Source: Clostridia bacterium (lineage in GTDB: Bacteria; Bacillota; Clostridia; Oscillospirales; Acutalibacteraceae). From it: a DNA stretch of 8,593 nucleotides. The first letter of the stretch is position 1. Each line of letters starts with the position of its first letter. The notes beneath the pieces are model-generated. The model did not search any database. It saw nothing but the letters and a program-made list of their open reading frames with translations, and had not been told where the DNA came from. Position numbers and translations under genes: made by a program. Positions 5,865-8,593 of the stretch are shown here, in pieces. The DNA is taken from the NCBI GenBank assembly GCA_017631745.1, contig JAGBSR010000080.1:1-8593 (forward strand). The letters run 5' to 3'.

Positions 5865-6548
5865 TTGGAAAAGATAATTGAAGCTTTTGAAATGCTTATG
5901 AGTATGGATAAGGAGCTGTTACAGATTATCGGTGTAACACTCCGCATGTCATTTTTCAGTACTCTTATTTCCTGCCTCTTGGGTATGCCCTTGGGTGTAC
6001 TACTCGGCAAAAGCAGTTTCAAAGGCAAAGGGACAATCATAAAATTAACAGGAACCTTTATGGGCTTGCCTCCGGTGGTGGCAGGCCTGATTGTCTATAT
6101 GCTGTTTTCTAAAAACGGCATACTGGGCTCACTCGATATTCTTTTTACAGTCGAAGTTATGGTAATCGCTCAGTGTATGCTTATAGTTCCTGTTGTGATA
6201 AATCTTACCCACTCCATTACTTCCGTCAATTCCGCTTGCCTTATCGAAACAGCAAAGGGTCTTAACTTTTCAAAAGGCAAAACCGCCATTTTAATGCTGA
6301 CGGAAAACAAAACTGCCCTTTTCAGCGTTGTTCTCTCAGCTTTCGGCAGATCCATTGCCGAGGTGGGTGCAGTGAGTCTCGTCGGTGGTAATATTCAGTG
6401 GAAAACAAGAGTTATGACAACAGCAATTATGCTCGAAACCAACAAGGGTAATTTCTCCTTTGCTCTGGCTCTGGGAATTATTCTTCTGCTTATTTCATTT
6501 ACGGTAAATATAATTGCATCCTTCGCAGTAAAGGAGGATAAACAATGA
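5865..6548 (+). CDS. tupB: Tungstate ABC transporter permease
   Basis: This integral membrane subunit forms the tungstate path. Its 227 residues carry about five hydrophobic segments (roughly 20-48, 57-82, 88-114, 150-175 and 198-221). The EAA-type loop that contacts the ATPase is ETAKGLNFSKGK (128-139), and GRSIAEVGAVSLVGGNI (161-177) is typical of TupB and related permeases. I accept the TTG at 5865, five nt after the tupA stop, because MEKIIEAFEML matches the amphipathic N terminus usual in TupB. The ribosome-binding site is poor (only GAG at 5854-5856), so coupling to tupA translation or a start at one of the ATGs near 5891-5903 is possible. The stop overlaps the tupC start as ATGA. Confidence 0.93.
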   Translation: MEKIIEAFEMLMSMDKELLQIIGVTLRMSFFSTLISCLLGMPLGVLLGKSSFKGKGTIIKLTGTFMGLPPVVAGLIVYMLFSKNGILGSLDILFTVEVMVIAQCMLIVPVVINLTHSITSVNSACLIETAKGLNFSKGKTAILMLTENKTALFSVVLSAFGRSIAEVGAVSLVGGNIQWKTRVMTTAIMLETNKGNFSFALALGIILLLISFTVNIIASFAVKEDKQ

Positions 6549-7210
6549 TAAAGCTTCAAAACATAAAAAAGATTTACGGCGAGCGTACTGTTCTCAATAT
6601 AGATGGTCTTTCTTTCACAAAAGGAGAAACCGTAGCCATAGTAGGCCCTAACGGAAGCGGTAAAAGTACACTTTTAAAAATTATAGCAGGTGTTATAAAA
6701 AGTGATGAGGGTACTGTCGAAACAAATAGCAGGATGTACTATCTTCCCCAACAGAATATTCCTTTCAGAAAGAGTGTGAGAAAAAATATTCTGATCTCTA
6801 TGGAAAACGCCGATGATAAAGAAATCCGCTGTAATGAAATTCTCGCAGAACTCGGTCTTGCAAATCTTGCAGATAAAAACGCCAAAGGGCTTTCAGGCGG
6901 TGAATGTCAGAGGCTTGCTTTAGGCAGAGTTCTAATAAACGAGGGAGATTTTCTTGTTCTCGACGAGCCTTCAAGTGCAGCAGATATTGAGGGTACGGAA
7001 ATGATTGAGAATGCTATCAGAAAATACAAAGATAAAACCGGCTGCGGTGTGATTATGACTACTCACTCACCTGTTCAGGCTCTTAAGCTTGCAGAGAGAG
7101 TTATAATGCTCTGCGACGGAAAAATCGTTGAAGACGGCAGACCAGAAGAGCTTTTAATCAACCCCAAAACACAGTGGGGCAAAAAATTCATAAGCAAGTG
7201 GAAGCTGTAA
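6545..7210 (+). CDS. tupC: Tungstate ABC transporter ATP-binding protein
   Basis: The cytoplasmic ATPase that powers TupB. The 221-residue sequence has every ABC element: Walker A GPNGSGKST (34-42), Q-loop LPQQN (67-71), signature LSGGE (116-120, followed by CQRLALGR), Walker B FLVLDE (136-141) and the switch His in TTHSP (H174). There is no C-terminal regulatory TOBE/MOP domain like that of ModC, which fits TupC-type short subunits and leaves metal sensing to another element such as the leader RNA. The ATG overlaps the tupB stop by 4 nt and is preceded by AAAGGAGG, so expression is coupled. The stop codon lies against the ribosome-binding site of moeA. Confidence 0.95.
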   Translation: MIKLQNIKKIYGERTVLNIDGLSFTKGETVAIVGPNGSGKSTLLKIIAGVIKSDEGTVETNSRMYYLPQQNIPFRKSVRKNILISMENADDKEIRCNEILAELGLANLADKNAKGLSGGECQRLALGRVLINEGDFLVLDEPSSAADIEGTEMIENAIRKYKDKTGCGVIMTTHSPVQALKLAERVIMLCDGKIVEDGRPEELLINPKTQWGKKFISKWKL

Positions 7211-7221
7211 GGAGGTGCGGT

Positions 7222-8424
7222 ATGTTAAAGGTTGTGTCAGTGCAGACGGCACTTGAAATCATAGAAGACAATTTTTCGGATATCCGCATCCCTACGGAAA
7301 CGGTAAGCCTTGAAAATTCTCTCAGCAGAGTACTTGCCGAAGATATTATCTCCAAGGAAAACATACCTGCTTTCGACCGCTCAACCGTTGACGGTTATGC
7401 ACTCAAGGCATCGGACACCTATGGCAGTAGCGAGAGCATTCCCTCTCAGCTTGATATTGTCGGTGAAATCCTTATGGGAGAAAAAGCAGAAGACGTAATC
7501 AGTGACGGTCAGTGCATTAAAATCTCCACAGGCGGAATGCTTCCCGAGGGTGCTGACAGCGTAGCTATGGTCGAAAATACCGACAGCAGTTTTGGTGATA
7601 TCTGTCTTGTCTATAAATCTGTAAGTCCCTTTGAAAATGTCAACAGAAAAGGTGACGATATAAAAGAAAGTTCCCTTGTTTTCAGTAAGGGCAGAACGAT
7701 TACTTCCCGTGAAACAGGTGCACTGGCTGCTCTTGGCATTAATGAAGTTAAGGTTTTCAGAAAACCGAAAGTAGGCATTATCTCTACAGGTGATGAAATA
7801 GTACCTGTTGATTCTAAGCTTACCTTTGGCAAGATAAGAGATATAAACAGCCATATTCTTTCTGCTCTTGTGAAAGAAAACGGCTGTGAAAGTACTGTGT
7901 ACGGAATAGTCAGGGATGAGTATGAAGATATCCTTTCTGCGATGAAAAAGGCTGTCAGCGAAAATGATATTGTTCTCATCTCAGGCGGCTCATCCGCAGG
8001 TGCAAGAGATATGACGGTGGATATTATATCCACTCTTGGTGAGGTTTATCTTCACGGTATAGCTATGAAACCCGGCAAGCCCACAATCGTCGGCAAAATA
8101 GACAGCAAGGCTGTTTTTGGCTTGCCCGGTCATCCTACCGCAGGGTACTTTGTTGCCTTAAGACTCGTAAAGTCCCTCGTTGATTTGCTTATGCAAAGAA
8201 AAGATGAAGGCAGAAAAATCAAAGCAAAAATGCTCTGCAATATCTCTTCCAACCACGGCAGAGAAGAAATCCTCTGCGTAAAGCTCACAGACAGCGGTGC
8301 AATGCCCATTTACGGCAAAAGCGGTGTTATCTCGCTTCTCAGTGAAAGCGACGGATATATTATCATCAACCGCAACTGCGAGGGCCTCAAAGCAGGCGAC
8401 GAAACAGAAATATATTTATTTTAG
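7222..8424 (+). CDS. moeA: Molybdopterin molybdenumtransferase (metal insertase), MoeA family
   Basis: MoeA hydrolyses adenylyl-molybdopterin and inserts molybdate, or here more likely tungstate, into the dithiolene. The 400-residue protein is of standard length. It shows IPAFDRSTVDGYAL (48-61), with the DGYA metal-site region, RKGDDIKE (142-149), IISTGDEIV (186-194), VLISGGSSAGARDMT (251-265), GIAMKPGKPT (279-288) and GLPGHPTAGY (300-309), followed by the small C-terminal domain IV. The start is ATG 7222, 6 nt after an excellent AAGGAGG (7209-7215); an in-frame ATG at 7174 inside tupC lacks such a site and would add 16 unrelated residues. It follows tupC by 11 nt, linking metal uptake and insertion in one transcript. 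A second moeA-like gene comes next, so the two may differ in metal or cofactor form. Confidence 0.95.
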   Translation: MLKVVSVQTALEIIEDNFSDIRIPTETVSLENSLSRVLAEDIISKENIPAFDRSTVDGYALKASDTYGSSESIPSQLDIVGEILMGEKAEDVISDGQCIKISTGGMLPEGADSVAMVENTDSSFGDICLVYKSVSPFENVNRKGDDIKESSLVFSKGRTITSRETGALAALGINEVKVFRKPKVGIISTGDEIVPVDSKLTFGKIRDINSHILSALVKENGCESTVYGIVRDEYEDILSAMKKAVSENDIVLISGGSSAGARDMTVDIISTLGEVYLHGIAMKPGKPTIVGKIDSKAVFGLPGHPTAGYFVALRLVKSLVDLLMQRKDEGRKIKAKMLCNISSNHGREEILCVKLTDSGAMPIYGKSGVISLLSESDGYIIINRNCEGLKAGDETEIYLF

Positions 8425-8435
8425 GAAGATTTTCT

Positions 8436-8593
8436 ATGAAACACAATTACCTTAACAATACACCTCTTGACAAGGCTAAAAATGAATATCTCTCTCACCT
8501 TAAAGACAGAGGCTTCTCTTATAAAACCGAAGCTGTCAGCTCTGTTAATTCTTACGGCAGAGTACTTTCTGATGCTGTTTATGCAAAAATATG
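8436..8593 (+). CDS. Second MoeA-like molybdopterin biosynthesis protein, N-terminal part only
   Basis: Only 52 codons lie in the window. The start ATG follows GGAAG by 7 nt, and that site overlaps the moeA stop, so the gene is in the same operon. The N terminus has MKHNYLNNTPLDKA, a helix with EYLSHLKDRGF, and YGRVLSDAVYAKI (40-52). This matches the opening of the longer MoeA variant common in clostridia and archaea, in which a MoeA core is usually followed by a periplasmic-binding-like domain (about 600-650 residues in all). GRVLSDAVYA is equivalent to SRVLAEDIIS of the upstream MoeA, but the rest differs, so it is a distinct paralogue and not a recent duplication. Whether the C-terminal domain is present cannot be seen here. 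Confidence 0.75.
   Translation, partial: MKHNYLNNTPLDKAKNEYLSHLKDRGFSYKTEAVSSVNSYGRVLSDAVYAKI

Noticed and set aside
7381..7854. 157-codon minus-strand open frame inside moeA
   Set aside because: It is a shadow of a highly conserved MoeA region with no start signal or domain pattern.
1..8593. CRISPR arrays, tRNA or rRNA genes, insertion sequences
   Set aside because: No spaced repeat arrays, no cloverleaf-like sequences and no transposase-like frames were seen.

Overview
The window looks like a Gram-positive Clostridia chromosome, probably a strict anaerobe of gut type (Oscillospiraceae/Ruminococcaceae-like). This is inferred from strong AGGAGG ribosome-binding sites, AT-rich spacers, a lipoprotein signal on the binding protein and a gene set typical of tungsten-using anaerobes. 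The exact taxon cannot be read from the sequence.

Left edge (1-1331, + strand): the broken 3' end of a sensor histidine kinase is followed by a stand-alone E2/chloramphenicol-acetyltransferase-fold protein. That gene lies between two 54-bp direct repeats (about 91% identical), both derived from the end of a histidine kinase gene. A strong stem-loop at 1284-1313 separates this part from the next operon and can serve as a terminator for both strands.

Middle (1332-4734, - strand): a tight four-gene operon, read from 4734 down to 1332. It encodes a MogA/MoaB-type molybdopterin adenylyltransferase, a compact ThiF/MoeB-type activating enzyme, a tungsten aldehyde:ferredoxin oxidoreductase (AOR) and a MoaD-like protein ending in Gly-Gly. 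Two of the junctions overlap by 14 nt.

Divergent spacer (4735-5037): it holds a good promoter for the minus operon (4776-4804). For the plus operon it holds a structured leader of about 140 nt (4882-5021), which I read as a molybdenum/tungsten-cofactor riboswitch. A GAAA tetraloop and a matching 11-nt tetraloop receptor are visible.

Right side (5038-8593, + strand): tungstate ABC transporter tupA-tupB-tupC, then a moeA, then the first 52 codons of a second, different moeA-like gene cut by the window end.

Together the two divergent arms form a tungsten island. TupABC imports tungstate, MogA adenylates molybdopterin, and the MoeA proteins insert the metal. The ThiF/MoaD pair would carry sulfur for pterin dithiolene formation, and AOR is the enzyme that uses the cofactor. 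The early pterin steps (moaA, moaC, moaE) are not in this window. The tungstate transporter and AOR are well-known families. The less ordinary points are the activating enzyme lacking its zinc cysteines, the enlarged MoaD, a hydrophobic stretch in AOR, tandem dissimilar moeA genes, riboswitch control of only one arm, and the duplicated kinase tail.
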